Below, piece after piece: positions 28,624 through 37,223 of a stretch of 63,818 nt of DNA; the stretch's first letter is position 1, and the number at the start of each line of letters is the position of its first letter. The position numbers and the translations under genes were made by a program. Origin of the DNA: Akkermansia sp. (GTDB lineage: Bacteria > Verrucomicrobiota > Verrucomicrobiia > Verrucomicrobiales > Akkermansiaceae); the NCBI GenBank assembly GCA_030525455.1, contig JAUNER010000015.1, positions 1-63,818 on the forward strand, in the 5' to 3' direction. The notes under the pieces were generated by a model. That model was not told where the DNA came from and did not search any database. It saw nothing but the letters and a program-made list of their open reading frames with translations.

Positions 28624-29811
28624 ATGGCTACATCACTTGATTTCCCATCGCTAGGGGAATTTTATAAGAGCAAACTGTTAGATGACGTTTTGCCATTTTG
28701 GTTCCCTCGTGCATACGATGAAGTGAATGGCGGTCTCTATCACTGTTTCGATGCAGACGGCACATTAGTTGATTCTGATAAGTCTGTGTGGGCTCAGGGG
28801 CGTATGGCTTGGATGCTTTTGACAATGTACAACAGCATTGAAAAAAATCCCCTATGGCTCAAATGGGCTGAAAGTGCCCTCTCTTTCCTAACAGAAAAAT
28901 GCGTCGACCCAAGCGATGGAAGAATGTACTTCCACGTAGCCGCTGATGGCACTCCCATACGTAAGCGTCGATATGCTTATAGTGAATCTTTTGCAGCCAT
29001 TGCCTTTGCCGCTCATGCAAAGGCAACCGGCTCTGAAGAATCTGCTAAAGCCGCTCGTCATTGGTTTGACATTTTTACAGATGTTTGCTTTACCCCCGGG
29101 AAAATGGCTCCGAAGTCCACGGGACTTCGCCCCACTACCGGCTTAGGTACCCGCATGATTACCCTCGTGACAGCACAGGAATTACGCAAGTACCTAGGTG
29201 ATGCTGATGGCTACTATACAGCATGGGCAGATAGATGCATAAACGACCTTAGAACTTTATTCATTAAACCTGAAATCAAAGCAGTAATGGAAGTTGTCGG
29301 TACTGACGGCTCTATTATTGATCACTTCGATGAACGCACTTTGAATCCTGGTCATACAATTGAAGGTGGCTGGTTTGTTCTAGAAGAAGCTCGTTATCGT
29401 CATAACGACCCTGAACTTATCAAGGTTGGGTGCGATATGATTGACTGGGCTTTTGAAAGAGGCTGGGATAAAGAAAACGGTGGTTTACTCTATTTCACAG
29501 ACGTTTATGGCAAGCCAACTCAAGAATATTGGCATAATATGAAATTCTGGTGGCCTCATGACGAAGCCCTGATTGCCATGGTTCTTGCCTATAAATTAAC
29601 AGGTGAAGAACGCTATGCCAAGTACCACGATATGGTACGCGACTGGGCATTTGCTCATTTCCAAGACCAAACGCATGGTGACTGGTTTGGCTATCTGAAC
29701 AAAGATGGCTCTAAGTCCAATTCCTTAAAAGGTTCACTTTGGAAGTCATTCTTCCACCATCCGCGTGCAATGTGGAGCTGTGCTTACTATTGCGGTGCCA
29801 TTAAGGATTAA
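28624..29811 (+). CDS. N-acylglucosamine 2-epimerase (ManNAc to GlcNAc)
   Basis: 395 residues, an alpha/alpha-barrel of the AGE/renin-binding-protein family. Conserved His-containing segments are visible: NPGHTIEGGWFVLEEA, KFWWPHDEALIA and SFFHHPRAMW. With NanA it forms the Bacteroides-type route in which ManNAc is epimerised unphosphorylated to GlcNAc and later phosphorylated by a ROK kinase, instead of the NanK/NanE route. It is 26 bp downstream of nanA. Confidence 0.92.
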   Translation: MATSLDFPSLGEFYKSKLLDDVLPFWFPRAYDEVNGGLYHCFDADGTLVDSDKSVWAQGRMAWMLLTMYNSIEKNPLWLKWAESALSFLTEKCVDPSDGRMYFHVAADGTPIRKRRYAYSESFAAIAFAAHAKATGSEESAKAARHWFDIFTDVCFTPGKMAPKSTGLRPTTGLGTRMITLVTAQELRKYLGDADGYYTAWADRCINDLRTLFIKPEIKAVMEVVGTDGSIIDHFDERTLNPGHTIEGGWFVLEEARYRHNDPELIKVGCDMIDWAFERGWDKENGGLLYFTDVYGKPTQEYWHNMKFWWPHDEALIAMVLAYKLTGEERYAKYHDMVRDWAFAHFQDQTHGDWFGYLNKDGSKSNSLKGSLWKSFFHHPRAMWSCAYYCGAIKD

Positions 29812-29833
29812 TCATTTCATCCTAAATCTATTC

Positions 29834-29870
29834 AAAAAAAAGCCATCCTCTTCACTGGGGGTGGTTTTTT
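29834..29870. terminator. Bidirectional terminator between epimerase and ruvC
   Basis: AGCCATCC (29841-29848) pairs with GGGTGGTT (29859-29866), two wobble pairs, with A and T runs on both sides. It serves convergent genes. Confidence 0.8.
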
Positions 29871-29871
29871 A

Positions 29872-30375
29872 TTATAGATATTTATGCTCAATAAAATGGG
29901 CTTTAAGTGGGTCTGATGTGGCAAGATGTGTTAAGCCAATGGCCAAGGCATCAGCAGCATCCGGTGCCGGTGTCTCTGTAAGACTCAATAAAGCTCTCAC
30001 CATAAAAGCGACTTGAGATTTTTGAGCCGCTCCCTTCCCTACCACAGCTAATTTGACGCTTTTAGGGGAATACTCTCTGATGTTGAGTCCGGCTTCTCTT
30101 GCGGCGATAATCACAGCGGCCTGAGCCGCCCCCATCGTGATAGCTGTCTGATGTGATTGTACGTAAATAATTCTCTCTATAGCCAATTCGTCAGGGTGCC
30201 ATTGAGCAATGAGTGAAAGAACATGGTCCTTTATCCCCAACAAACAAGATGATTTTGGCAACTTATCCGGAAATGATAAGGTACCATAATCCAGAGCCTT
30301 AGGATTTCTCACATCACCATCGACAACTGCGTAGCCTGTATTTCTAATAGCTGGGTCTATGGCTAGAATTCGCAT
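29872..30375 (-). CDS. ruvC: Holliday junction resolvase RuvC
   Basis: 167 residues, usual length. The RNase H-like fold acidic residues are visible: Asp7 in ILAIDPAIRNTGYA, Glu in LAIERII, and DAADALAIGL near the end. It cuts Holliday junctions with RuvAB in recombination repair. RuvA and RuvB genes are not adjacent. A DEAD-box helicase gene ends 52 bp upstream on the same strand. Confidence 0.95.
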   Translation of the reverse strand: MRILAIDPAIRNTGYAVVDGDVRNPKALDYGTLSFPDKLPKSSCLLGIKDHVLSLIAQWHPDELAIERIIYVQSHQTAITMGAAQAAVIIAAREAGLNIREYSPKSVKLAVVGKGAAQKSQVAFMVRALLSLTETPAPDAADALAIGLTHLATSDPLKAHFIEHKYL

Positions 30376-30427
30376 GGCTACTAAATAATGAAAGCTAGAT
30401 TGCTAGCTCTTGAGTTTATGTAATTGA

Positions 30428-31630
30428 CTAGCGACGACGACGCTTAGGTGCGGCAGGCTTCGGTCGTCGAATGGGGCGTACAGGCTTTTCTTCAAGTAAT
30501 GCTGTGTACGTATAACTAAAGCTTTCTAGTTTTTTACGTTCAATCGATTTACCAATGAAATTTTCAATAGAAGAGACAAAATCAATTTCATCTGCTGTCA
30601 TGATTGTAAACGCATCTCCAGTTGAATCAGCTCGCCCTGTTCGGCCAATGCGATGTACATAATCTTCCGCATTTTCCGGTACACGGTAATTGATAACGTG
30701 AGTTACCCCGTTTATATCAATTCCACGAGCGGCAACGTCGGTTGCAACTAAAATATCATATTTCCCTGCCTTAAATCCCTTTAGAGCTTCCATGCGTTCA
30801 CGCTGTGAAATATCTGAGTGCATGACTGCTACTTCGCCACTATAGCCATGATGTTTAAGCATTCCGCACACGGCATCGGCTTCTTTCCTGGTTCGAGTAA
30901 AAATCATTACAGAACGGAATTCGGTTGATTTCAATAAAGAAAGCAATAATTCATCTCTCTGTTCTAAGGCTACAGGATAAATAGCATGATTGATGGTCGA
31001 TGCAACTTCTCGGCGTGCAATCGTAACTTCCACCGGATCTGTTAAACACCATTTTGCAAACCCCTCTATGACCGGAGGCATGGTGGCAGAGAAAAATAAA
31101 GTCTGACGACCATCCCAAGGACATAAATTGACAATACGACGAACTATAGGCATAAAGCCCATGTCTAGCATTCTATCTACTTCATCGAGTACCAGAACTT
31201 TAACTTCGCCGAATCGCATTGTTGTTCTATAAAAATGGTCAAGCAGGCGACCAGGCGTGGCAACGACGACGTCTGCCCCTTGTTTCAACTCATCTGTTTG
31301 TTTTCCATACCCAACCCCTCCATAAAGTAAGGCTATCTTTAACCCGGTATGCTCACCATATTTGGCGAATGATTCTGCTACCTGGTCAGCAAGCTCACGA
31401 GTTGGTTCCAGTACGAGGATTTGCGGTTTACCAATGGGTGCAATTTTACTAAGCAATGGAAGGGCAAAAGCGGCTGTCTTACCCGTGCCGGTTTGTGATG
31501 CACCTATCAAATCACGCCCCTGCAACACAATCGGTATAGCTTGGGCCTGAATAGGAGTTGGTTGCTCATACCCACATTTTTCCACAGCTTTCAGTACTGC
31601 ATCTGATAGTCCTAATTCTGCAAATAACAT
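30428..31630 (-). CDS. DEAD-box RNA helicase, RhlE-like
   Basis: 400 residues with the full helicase core: Q motif (CGYEQPTPIQAQAIP), ASQTGTGKT, PTRELA, TPGRLLD, motif II DEVD in place of DEAD, SATMP, and HRIGRTGRA. The C-terminus is a short Arg/Lys/Pro-rich tail that ends in RRRR and likely binds RNA. It acts in ribosome assembly or RNA turnover. DEVD is tolerated in the family because the first, second and fourth residues are kept. Confidence 0.93.
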   Translation of the reverse strand: MLFAELGLSDAVLKAVEKCGYEQPTPIQAQAIPIVLQGRDLIGASQTGTGKTAAFALPLLSKIAPIGKPQILVLEPTRELADQVAESFAKYGEHTGLKIALLYGGVGYGKQTDELKQGADVVVATPGRLLDHFYRTTMRFGEVKVLVLDEVDRMLDMGFMPIVRRIVNLCPWDGRQTLFFSATMPPVIEGFAKWCLTDPVEVTIARREVASTINHAIYPVALEQRDELLLSLLKSTEFRSVMIFTRTRKEADAVCGMLKHHGYSGEVAVMHSDISQRERMEALKGFKAGKYDILVATDVAARGIDINGVTHVINYRVPENAEDYVHRIGRTGRADSTGDAFTIMTADEIDFVSSIENFIGKSIERKKLESFSYTYTALLEEKPVRPIRRPKPAAPKRRRR

Positions 31631-31696
31631 TTCCGTACTGTTTTTTCTTTCATTTATCTTTGCATTCTTTCAGATTAGCCCTCTATCCGAATAAGT

Positions 31697-32326
31697 CTAT
31701 GAGATAAATGGATTGCTTAGCAATTCGTTCTTAATAGATGTATATGGACCATGCCCCGGCAGAATAATCGTATTTGCAGGTTGGCAGGTTATCTTTGTCT
31801 CAATTCCTTTCTTGAGCAATCTAAGGTTTCCACCAGGCAAGTCTGTACGCCCAATTGACCCTGCAAACAACACGTCGCCTGTAAACATGATTTTCTCGTC
31901 CGGAAGTTCGTAGATAATACTATCATTTGAATGGCCGGGTACATAGTGCAAATGCCATAGTAGCCCCCCCCAATTTGCTGTATGTTTCTCGTCAGTTATG
32001 ATTTCATCAACGATAAATGGTGGCACAGAAATAGGCATCCCCCATCCATCTCGAGCCATTTTTTCGAGTGTTAGTTGCTCACTATATTCACTCCCTGCAT
32101 GAATCCGGCATCCAAAAACTTGTCGCATACGACACGCATCTTCCACATGGTCAAAATGCTGATGTGTAATGAGTAAATCCGTGATGATAATATCCGGCTT
32201 TTTGGAATAAATCCAATCGACAAAACCAGCTGGGGCATCAACAGCTATGTAGGTGTTTTCTGCTGTCTTAAAAAGATAACCATTACATGATGCTACACCA
32301 CCTGTATATACACGAATACGCTCCAT
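31697..32326 (-). CDS. MBL-fold metallo-hydrolase, glyoxalase II-like
   Basis: 209 residues with the metal motif THQHFDHVED, GHSNDS, GDVLFAGSIGRTD and LPGHGP in order, as in hydroxyacylglutathione-hydrolase-like proteins. Two Zn ions are expected. Physiological substrate unknown; thioester or general hydrolase activity is typical. It lies between pyrC and the DEAD-box gene on the same strand, with gaps of about 90 and 66 bp. Confidence 0.88.
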   Translation of the reverse strand: MERIRVYTGGVASCNGYLFKTAENTYIAVDAPAGFVDWIYSKKPDIIITDLLITHQHFDHVEDACRMRQVFGCRIHAGSEYSEQLTLEKMARDGWGMPISVPPFIVDEIITDEKHTANWGGLLWHLHYVPGHSNDSIIYELPDEKIMFTGDVLFAGSIGRTDLPGGNLRLLKKGIETKITCQPANTIILPGHGPYTSIKNELLSNPFIS

Positions 32327-32415
32327 ATCGATATTTTATGCTAATTGATGTCTACATTCCAGCGAAAAAAACTTGGTTTGCTTACCTGCTTTGTCATTAA
32401 ATTTTTCGCTTGAAA

Positions 32416-33417
32416 TTAAGCAAGTCGCCAAGGAAGCACACATCCTGCATCCATAGGAACAACTTTTTGACCGTGAGCTTCGTAGGCAGTGGGTATTTCC
32501 ATAGATTCACGAATAAGCGTCACTTTCTTTACAGGAGGAGTGATTCCATAAAGTTTACAAGCGTTATCTGAGACAAATCCTTGAAGTTTGTCTAAACATC
32601 CATGCTCTTCAAATAATGTAGTGAGTCTGGGCAAGGCCAATGGTGCTGTAAATACCCCCGCTGCACATCCGCATGATTCCTTAGCATGAATCGGATGAGG
32701 AGCAGAATCACTACCAAACATCAAGCGTGAATGCCCGGATAATGCCGCTTGTAATAGTGCTTCTCTATCTTCTGGTCTTTTGGCAATAGGTTTACAGAAT
32801 AAATGTGGTCTTAACATCCCTCCGGCAACATCATCTAACGTAATAATGAGGTGCTGCAAAGTGACTGTTGCACAAAGATTTTCAAATTCATCGAGTAGTT
32901 TTACAGCAGAGGCAGTTGTAATGTGTTCCATGCAAATTCGGAGTTTAGGAAATCTACTGGCTAAATCACGATACACCGCCAGAAACTCTGCTTCTCTATC
33001 CATCACAAATCCATGGCTTTCACCATGTACCAAAAGTGGGATACCCATCTCTTGCATAATTGAGATTGTCTTTTCTGCTTCTTGCATGGCTTTTACGCCA
33101 CCGTCGCTATTTGTGGTTGCTCCGGCAGGATAAAGCTTAATACCAAAAATATAGTCTTTTAACTGGGTGAGTTCTTCTTCTGTATAGTTCTTAAAGAATG
33201 CCGTCATGTATGGCTTAAACACTCTATCGCCACATGCTTCAAGAATCCTTATTTTATAAGACTTAACTTCTTCAACACTTGAAACCGGTGGAACTAAATT
33301 GGGCATAATGACAGCTCCGGCAAAAGAATCCGCACTTAAGGGAGCTACTAATTTCATCATGTCTCCATCTCGGAGATGCAAGTGCATATCAAGCGGTGAA
33401 TTTAATTCCAATTTCAT
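32416..33417 (-). CDS. pyrC: Dihydroorotase, class II
   Basis: 333 residues from ATG 33417 ([18 protein letters not shown]). A longer frame from 33456 adds 13 residues outside the family. Metal ligands are visible: MHLHLRD, the Lys in IKLYPAG that is carbamylated, VHGESH and MEHITT, then FGSDSAPH with the catalytic Asp. It closes N-carbamoyl-aspartate to dihydroorotate in pyrimidine synthesis. Other pyr genes are not nearby. Confidence 0.95.
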   Translation of the reverse strand: MKLELNSPLDMHLHLRDGDMMKLVAPLSADSFAGAVIMPNLVPPVSSVEEVKSYKIRILEACGDRVFKPYMTAFFKNYTEEELTQLKDYIFGIKLYPAGATTNSDGGVKAMQEAEKTISIMQEMGIPLLVHGESHGFVMDREAEFLAVYRDLASRFPKLRICMEHITTASAVKLLDEFENLCATVTLQHLIITLDDVAGGMLRPHLFCKPIAKRPEDREALLQAALSGHSRLMFGSDSAPHPIHAKESCGCAAGVFTAPLALPRLTTLFEEHGCLDKLQGFVSDNACKLYGITPPVKKVTLIRESMEIPTAYEAHGQKVVPMDAGCVLPWRLA

Positions 33418-33542
33418 GTCGGAATTGTACGATATGCCCATTTGAGAGTAAAGCAATCTCTTAGTTTATTACCGAATGTGGTGACTTATCTTCTATAATT
33501 AAGTCAATGTTCTAGCTATTGGTTTATTGAAATAATACGGTT

Positions 33543-34235
33543 TTATTTAGAGCTTTTGCGAACACATAAATACAAGGCTCGCAACACAAGAAAAGCGGGT
33601 ATCTGCATGGCTAAATAACACCACGGTGCCTCACCAAACCATTCCAATATACTGCCTTTGGGGGCGATTTGTGTAAATCCGTAATTCGTGTCTAGTAAAA
33701 GGTTAATAGGGTGTATACATAACAAATAAATATCGCATATTAATAAACTTCGTAAATCGTCCCATGGACGAGCACGCCATTCAAGTACAATGGGGATGTA
33801 TAATGCGGAAATAAAGAGAAGTCCATGCCCAATGAAAAAAGCAAAATAATCAACAGATGGGAAATCTCTATAAAGCATAGGTGTTATCAAGCCTTGTACA
33901 CTCGCTGTTATTACCCCGAAAAAAGCTAGTGCCGAGGCCCATTTGCATCGTCCCCATAGTGCAAAAAAACACACCAGACTCATAAAACTGCAAAAATGTA
34001 AGGGCAATCTTTCTGTCCATGGTTCCCAATGAACCCTTATGACTCTCCCTATACTTTCTGCTAAATATGTTAGTAAAAAAATTCCCCCAAGAACTTTTCC
34101 TCCTAATTCTCGGTGGTTCGTGTTTAATTTCCTAGCCCCAATTAATATCCCAATACACAAAATATTAATACTGATAAGGGCTAACAAATGAGTCGTCCCC
34201 CACCATTCAAATACCATTGTATCCGTTTGCTCCAT
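33543..34235 (-). CDS. YwaF/TIGR02206-type integral membrane protein
   Basis: 230 residues, six to seven hydrophobic helices. The family landmarks LPLHFCSFM (about 78-86), a GHGLLF-type helix and the C-terminal NYGFTQIAP...GEAPW...MQIPAF are present. Function of the family is unknown. A second member lies at 49258-49962 in this window with the same landmarks, so these are paralogues (not tandem). It stands alone, with the RAYT element 134 bp upstream. Confidence 0.82.
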   Translation of the reverse strand: MEQTDTMVFEWWGTTHLLALISINILCIGILIGARKLNTNHRELGGKVLGGIFLLTYLAESIGRVIRVHWEPWTERLPLHFCSFMSLVCFFALWGRCKWASALAFFGVITASVQGLITPMLYRDFPSVDYFAFFIGHGLLFISALYIPIVLEWRARPWDDLRSLLICDIYLLCIHPINLLLDTNYGFTQIAPKGSILEWFGEAPWCYLAMQIPAFLVLRALYLCVRKSSK

Positions 34236-34368
34236 TGATTGGCATGAATTACTCTTCTTTTCCCCATGATGTCAAGTCTCTATGTCTTTGTTCCCTCTAT
34301 TTTTCTTTTCTATACCTAACGCAAATATCCCATATCTCTCATGATGTACACATTTTTTTTAACATTCT

Positions 34369-34390
34369 AGGGTCAATAGAAAAATAGAAA
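34369..34390 (+). repeat. REP-like repeat upstream of the RAYT gene
   Basis: A 22-base sequence beginning AGGGTCAATAGAAAAAT recurs exactly at 35512-35533 beyond the transposase gene. Upstream there is one direct copy only, without an obvious inverted partner. Confidence 0.85.
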
Positions 34391-34433
34391 ATAGGATTGA
34401 TTTCTCTACCCCTGATGATATACTTTAGGCACT

Positions 34434-35459
34434 ATGAGTCGTCCTTTACGAATAGAATATCCCGGAGCCGTTTACCACGTTCAAAGCATAGGTAATCGCG
34501 GAGATGCTATATTTCTGGACGATGAAGACAGAGAATTATTTATAAAGACATTTGGCGAAGCAGCAAAAAGCTGTGGATGGATAGTATACGCCTACGCCCT
34601 TATGCCAAACCACTATCATCTCTTATTTCTAACAACAAAAGCCAATCTGGTAAATGGGATGAAATGGTTGCAAACGACCTATACACAACGCTTCAATTCA
34701 CGGCATCGCACAAGGGGGCATTTATTTGCCGGACGCTATCATGCAATGATTGTAGAAGCGAATAACTCACACTATTTTTCAACCATGATTGATTATATTC
34801 ATTTAAATCCGGCACGTTCGGGACTGGCAAGACGCCATACCTTCCTATCCGGTTGCAAATGGACCAGCTTACCAGCATGGATGGAAGAAAAACAAGAAAA
34901 ACGACCACGCTGGTTAAAACCGGAGAAAGGTCTGCAAAGTTTTGGTTGTGAAGATAATGCAGAAGGTCGCCAAAAATACCTTAATCACTTATTGGGGCGA
35001 TTTGAAGCCGAAAGAATGGACGAACATTCCCTCATTCCTGCCGGTCACATCGGCACCAGCACTGTGCAACGCGGATGGTGCTACGGGTCTATCGCTTTTC
35101 GTGATAACTTATTAAAAAACCTCAATAAAGTCACTCAGCGCCACCCGGTAAGTGACAAACCCATTATTTCTGAAGTAAAAGCTTATCAGGCTGAACTAAT
35201 TGTCTCTACAGGACTAAAGGCTTTTGGCTTATCTGAAGAAGAATTACTTACTACACCCTATAGTCTGACTTCTAAAATCATCATTGCTCTAGCCGCCAGA
35301 CAAAATACCCTCATCTCTTACGCCTGGTTGGCTAAACGCTTACACATGGGAAATCCTAAATCCTTAGGTACTCTGCTCCACCGTGGTCGTCAACTTGCTG
35401 AGTCTGATTTGAAAACTCGTGCCTGGCTTGAACGATTGGGTAATTCTATTCACGAGTAA
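34434..35459 (+). CDS. REP-associated tyrosine transposase (RAYT)
   Basis: 341 residues of the Y1/TnpA-REP family. It begins MSRPLRIEYPGAVYHV. The metal-binding HUH motif is MPNHYHLL (His60, His62). The likely nucleophile is Tyr121 in MIDYIHLNPARSGL. A C-terminal region of about 100 residues with a helix-turn-helix look (SYAWLAKRLHMGNPKSLGTLL) is typical of the long RAYT subgroup. Relatives bind and cut the palindromic repeats that flank them. The flanks here contain such repeats on both sides (34369-34390 and 35512-35568), so the protein and its element are still together. Confidence 0.92.
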   Translation: MSRPLRIEYPGAVYHVQSIGNRGDAIFLDDEDRELFIKTFGEAAKSCGWIVYAYALMPNHYHLLFLTTKANLVNGMKWLQTTYTQRFNSRHRTRGHLFAGRYHAMIVEANNSHYFSTMIDYIHLNPARSGLARRHTFLSGCKWTSLPAWMEEKQEKRPRWLKPEKGLQSFGCEDNAEGRQKYLNHLLGRFEAERMDEHSLIPAGHIGTSTVQRGWCYGSIAFRDNLLKNLNKVTQRHPVSDKPIISEVKAYQAELIVSTGLKAFGLSEEELLTTPYSLTSKIIIALAARQNTLISYAWLAKRLHMGNPKSLGTLLHRGRQLAESDLKTRAWLERLGNSIHE

Positions 35460-35511
35460 GACCACACTCTATTCTTAACTTTTGTTTATTTTTATAAGAA
35501 TAGCAAAATCG

Positions 35512-35568
35512 AGGGTCAATAGAAAAATAGAAACAATAAAAATTATTTTTGATTTTTCTATTGACCCT
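35512..35568. repeat. REP-type inverted pair downstream of the RAYT gene
   Basis: AGGGTCAATAGAAAAAT (35512-35528) and its exact reverse complement (35552-35568) form a perfect 17-bp palindrome around a 23-base A+T-rich spacer. The left arm continues into the same 22-base sequence found upstream of the gene. It can form a hairpin or cruciform and resembles a REP pair recognised by RAYT proteins. Confidence 0.9.
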
Positions 35569-35726
35569 TGATGTAATGAGACAAAAAAAATCATTGCCAA
35601 GCGAAGTACGAAACTGTAAACGAAAAGGCGTCCAAGGGAACGGGAGTTTTTTTTATTCGAGATAAAAAAAGCGACATAAGAAAAAAACCCCGCAAACAGG
35701 AAATTCTAAAACTTCAGAAAGAGACT

Positions 35727-37082
35727 ATGTCCCAGAGCTATTCACAGCGTGTATTAGAGCTTGTAAAATCCAAGCATGGCCACGAAAAAGAATTCATTCA
35801 AGCAGTACAAGAAGTACTGAGCACCATTGAGCCGGTACTTGCCGCAAATTCTAAATACGAAGACAATGCGATACTTGAACGCATTGTAGAACCGGAAAGA
35901 ACAATCCTATTCCGAGTACCATGGATTGACGACCAAGGTAAAGTACAAGTAAACCGTGGTTATCGAGTTCAGTTCAACAGTGCAATCGGTCCATACAAAG
36001 GTGGTATCCGCTTCCATCCGAGCGTCAACTTAGGCATTCTTAAGTTCCTTGGTTTTGAACAAGTATTCAAGAACTCCCTTACAACACTACCGATGGGTGG
36101 TGGTAAAGGTGGTGCCGACTTTGACCCCAAAGGCAAGAGCGACATGGAAGTAATGCGTTTCTGCCAAAGCTTCATGCTCGAACTCGAACGCCACATTGGT
36201 GCAAACTGCGACGTTCCTGCCGGTGACATTGGCGTTGGTGCACGCGAAGTTGGCTATATGTTTGGGCAGTACAAGAGACTTCGCAACGAATTCACAGGCG
36301 TACTTACAGGTAAGAGCCTCAACTGGGGTGGCTCCCTCATTCGTCCGGAAGCAACCGGTTATGGCTGTGTTTACTTCGCACAGAACATGCTTGCTACACG
36401 TGGTGATGACCTTCAGGGCAAGGTATGTTTGGTATCAGGCTCCGGCAACGTAGCTCAGTATACTGTTGAAAAACTCATCCAACTCGGAGCCAAGCCTGTA
36501 ACCATGTCTGACTCTAATGGGTATATCTACGACCCGGAAGGTATCAATGCCGAAAAGCTTGCATGGATTATGGAGCTCAAGAACAAGCGTCGTGGTCGCA
36601 TCGCTGAATACGCCAAGGAATTCACCAAGTCTCAATACTTTGAAGGGCAACGTCCATGGAGCGTTCCTTGCGATTGTGCATTCCCATCAGCTACACAAAA
36701 CGAAATTGATGGCAATGATGCTCGTACACTCATCAAGAATGGCTGTACTCTTGTTGCAGAAGGTGCCAATATGCCGACAAACCTCGAAGGTATCGAAACA
36801 TACCTCGGAGCCAAAATCCTTTATGGTCCGGCAAAAGCAGCTAATGCTGGTGGCGTAGCTACATCCGGTCTTGAAATGTCTCAGAACAGTATGCGTCTCT
36901 CTTGGACTCGTGAAGAAGTGGACACCAAACTAAAGAGCATCATGGCCAACATTCACGAAAATGCTCTCTCTCATGCTCGTGAATTCTCCACAGACAAATC
37001 CTTCACCAACTACGTCACCGGTGCTAACATCGCCGGCTTCGTAAAGGTGGCTGACTCCATGATTGACCAAGGCGTCTGCTAA
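35727..37082 (+). CDS. gdhA: NADP-type glutamate dehydrogenase
   Basis: 451 residues, the size of hexameric bacterial GdhA. The segments YKGGIRFHPSV, PMGGGKGGADFDPKGKSD with the catalytic Lys, PAGDIGVG and the Rossmann GSGNVAQY are visible. It fixes ammonium onto 2-oxoglutarate. The NADP preference is inferred from family length and motifs. It is monocistronic: REP hairpin upstream, terminator downstream. Confidence 0.95.
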   Translation: MSQSYSQRVLELVKSKHGHEKEFIQAVQEVLSTIEPVLAANSKYEDNAILERIVEPERTILFRVPWIDDQGKVQVNRGYRVQFNSAIGPYKGGIRFHPSVNLGILKFLGFEQVFKNSLTTLPMGGGKGGADFDPKGKSDMEVMRFCQSFMLELERHIGANCDVPAGDIGVGAREVGYMFGQYKRLRNEFTGVLTGKSLNWGGSLIRPEATGYGCVYFAQNMLATRGDDLQGKVCLVSGSGNVAQYTVEKLIQLGAKPVTMSDSNGYIYDPEGINAEKLAWIMELKNKRRGRIAEYAKEFTKSQYFEGQRPWSVPCDCAFPSATQNEIDGNDARTLIKNGCTLVAEGANMPTNLEGIETYLGAKILYGPAKAANAGGVATSGLEMSQNSMRLSWTREEVDTKLKSIMANIHENALSHAREFSTDKSFTNYVTGANIAGFVKVADSMIDQGVC

Positions 37083-37118
37083 GGTTGCTACTGATTTTTT
37101 CACTCGTAAAACACACAC

Positions 37119-37161
37119 AGAGCCGCTAGGGGAGTTTCTCTCTTGGCGGCTCTCTTTTTTT
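37119..37161 (+). terminator. Terminator of gdhA
   Basis: AGAGCCGC (37119-37126) pairs with GCGGCTCT (37146-37153) and is followed by a run of T. Confidence 0.85.
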
Positions 37162-37223
37162 ATTTCAGATTATTTACGACTTGAATCATTCTCCCCTCAC
37201 ATGATAGAATATCGCTCCACCCT

